8,181 nucleotides of DNA, from assembly GCA_046538945.1 (NCBI GenBank), contig JBKHHW010000139.1:1-8181 (forward strand), written 5' to 3'. Source of the DNA: JAEZKC01 sp046538945 (GTDB lineage Bacteria; Fibrobacterota; Chitinivibrionia; Chitinivibrionales; Chitinispirillaceae). The translations under genes and the position numbers were made by a program. The notes under the pieces were generated by a model. It made no database searches. It was not told where the DNA came from and worked only from the letters and a program-made list of their open reading frames with translations. Positions 6,871-8,181 of the stretch are shown here, in pieces; within the stretch, counting starts at the first letter, position 1, and each line of letters opens with the position of its first letter.

Positions 6871-7935
6871 CTCCGTTATCTCGATCGTGGTTTCCATTCT
6901 TTCGTTATTCCGGATGAATATCACCTCAACCCGACTTCCCGGATCCAGCGATGCCACTATGTTGTTGAGATCGTTGGCGTTTTCCACTTTGTGCCCTCCA
7001 ACGGAGACTACGATGTCTCCCCGCCGAAGTCCCGCATTGACCGCAGGCTGTCCCTCCAGTACCCTGGTCAGAACCGCTCCACCGATTATATCCACTCCCA
7101 TCTCCCGCCGAAGCTGCGGGGTCAGATCGCGCACTCCCACTCCGATGTACCCCCGGATCACCCGGCCTTCGTACACCAGGTCTTCCATCACCTTCCGGGC
7201 AAGGTTTATGGGAATGGCAAGTCCGATTCCGATGAACCCGCCGGTGGGGGAGAAGATTACCGTGTTGATCCCCATAACCGCTCCGTCCAGATTCACAAGC
7301 GGCCCGCCCGAATTGCCGGGGTTGATCGCCGCGTCGGTTTGGATAAAGTTCTGATAGGCCAGCTCAAGTCCCACCCGCCGTTCCAGGGCGGAGACTATTC
7401 CCGAAGTGATGGTGGATGTGAGCCCGAAGGGACTTCCGATGGCCGCCACCCAGTCTCCGGGGAGAAGATCGTCCGAATCGCCCAGGTAGGCTACGGGAAG
7501 GTCCGATGGCGCTTCACCCGCGATCTTCAGCACCGCCACATCGGTGAGAGAATCGGTGCCGATGATTTCCGCCTCCAGAAACCTTCCGTCCGCAAGGCGG
7601 ATCTCAACGCTCTCGGCCTCCTGCACCACATGGGCATTGGTCAGGATATGGCCCTGGCGGGAAACGGTTATGCCCGATCCAAGTCCCTGTATCTGCTCCT
7701 GATCGGGAGGAACAGGGGGTTGCTGCTCCGTTGAGGCGGGAATCACCGCCACCACCGATGGTACCACGTTCTGCGCCACTTTTATAAAAGAATTGCGGTA
7801 GGGGGTGAGATCCTCCCCCTCCCACTCTATAGGCGGCGATTCGGTTCCGAAGTCGATACTGCCCCGCTGCGGGTTCTGCGCAGATGAGGTGAAAAGAGTC
7901 GCAGTAAGGAGTAGATATATAGGTATTGAGCGCAT
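6862..7935 (-). CDS. htrA: HtrA/DegS-like periplasmic serine protease with one PDZ domain
   Basis: A 357-residue secreted trypsin-like protease of the HtrA family, which degrades or senses misfolded envelope proteins. A short signal peptide (about 1-19, hydrophobic core IPIYLLLTATLF, likely cut after Ala19) sends it across the inner membrane. An acidic, Pro-rich segment (30-82) leads into the protease domain (about 85-255) with the complete triad: His102 in LTNAHVV, Asp132 in LTDVAVLKI and Ser209 in GNSGGPL. A single PDZ domain (262-355) starts with RGYIGVGVRDL and contains PAVNAGLRRGDIVVSVGG (297-314). One PDZ and this length resemble DegS or HhoB rather than two-PDZ DegP, but a cleavable signal replaces the DegS membrane anchor as far as I can judge. 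ATG 7933-7935 has GGAGA five bases upstream. It appears to be a single-gene unit, with inverted-repeat copy 3 lying 104 bases before its start. Confidence 0.95.
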   Translation of the reverse strand: MRSIPIYLLLTATLFTSSAQNPQRGSIDFGTESPPIEWEGEDLTPYRNSFIKVAQNVVPSVVAVIPASTEQQPPVPPDQEQIQGLGSGITVSRQGHILTNAHVVQEAESVEIRLADGRFLEAEIIGTDSLTDVAVLKIAGEAPSDLPVAYLGDSDDLLPGDWVAAIGSPFGLTSTITSGIVSALERRVGLELAYQNFIQTDAAINPGNSGGPLVNLDGAVMGINTVIFSPTGGFIGIGLAIPINLARKVMEDLVYEGRVIRGYIGVGVRDLTPQLRREMGVDIIGGAVLTRVLEGQPAVNAGLRRGDIVVSVGGHKVENANDLNNIVASLDPGSRVEVIFIRNNERMETTIEITERP

Positions 7936-8038
7936 AACGGTCTCCGTATTTTTGAGGTTTCAGAAATCTTTTACTACTGGAGTGCAATTATGGTGCCGCC
8001 AGGGTGCTATCATCCCCTCCCCCCCGTTTCTCTATTCA

Positions 8039-8082
8039 CCCCGGAGGTGATTCAGTGCTGCAATGTCATTTCACCTCCGGGG
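8039..8082. repeat. 44-base inverted-repeat element, copy 3 (perfect arms)
   Basis: Arms CCCCGGAGGTGA (8039-8050) and TCACCTCCGGGG (8071-8082) are perfectly complementary over 12 bases around the 20-base centre ttcagtgctgcaatgtcatt. It lies upstream of the HtrA gene, next to a C-rich run (8014-8026). The 99 bases after it to the window end contain no gene I can assign. Confidence 0.9.
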
Positions 8083-8181
8083 AGTACCTTTCCCGGCCGG
8101 CGGCTATGGACGGATCGTCGCAAAAGGAAGGCAATCGTTCTGGCAAAAAGCAATCCTGATCCGGTGGAGCAGAAGCCTCCA

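Noticed and set aside
5365..8082. The three inverted repeats read as a CRISPR array or as integron attC sites
   Set aside because: They are separated by over 1 kb and by genes, there are no regular spacers or cas genes, and the arms lack the attC core sequence GTTRRRY.
8063..8181. A plus-strand frame from ATG 8063 open to the window end, and a minus-strand frame ending near 8070
   Set aside because: Both overlap the inverted repeat, are about 40 codons or shorter, and show no recognisable protein features. With the window cut here they cannot be told from chance.

Overview
This window looks like chromosomal DNA of a bacterium with a Gram-negative-type envelope. The support is a secreted single-PDZ HtrA protease and a large membrane protein with a long extracytoplasmic part. 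I cannot name the genus. A phylum such as Fibrobacterota or another little-cultured group would fit, but that is a guess. There are six protein-coding genes, no rRNA, no tRNA that I can see, and no CRISPR array.

Layout. Bases 1-122 hold no gene I can support. At 123-1211 (+) is a GNAT acetyltransferase domain fused to a multi-spanning domain that resembles a site-2 protease with its catalytic residues lost. Converging on it at 1325-1699 (-) is a small four-helix membrane protein, which seems to start at a CTG codon behind a very strong ribosome binding site. After a gap of about 400 bases come two minus-strand genes: a UPF0182 (COG1615) giant membrane protein (2480-5290) and, downstream of it, a stand-alone Lrp/AsnC ligand-sensing (RAM) domain (2112-2381). 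Divergent from UPF0182 is a Y1 (HUH) transposase of the REP-associated RAYT type (5477-6448, +), ending in a clear intrinsic terminator. An HtrA/DegS-like periplasmic serine protease (6862-7935, -) converges on it.

The most notable signal is a set of three 44-base inverted-repeat elements at 5365-5408, 6673-6716 and 8039-8082. All have the plan 12-base arm, 20-base variable centre, 12-base arm, and share the arm CCCCGGAGGTG. All lie between genes, and two of them bracket the transposase. They are good candidates for the repeats this RAYT recognises or spreads, although the long variable centre is unlike classical short-loop REP hairpins.

How the genes work together. UPF0182 and the RAM protein may be co-transcribed (98-base gap, same strand). 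HtrA is an independent envelope quality-control gene. The RAYT and its repeats form a domesticated-transposon unit. The leftmost two genes read as more AT-rich than the rest, but I did not measure this.
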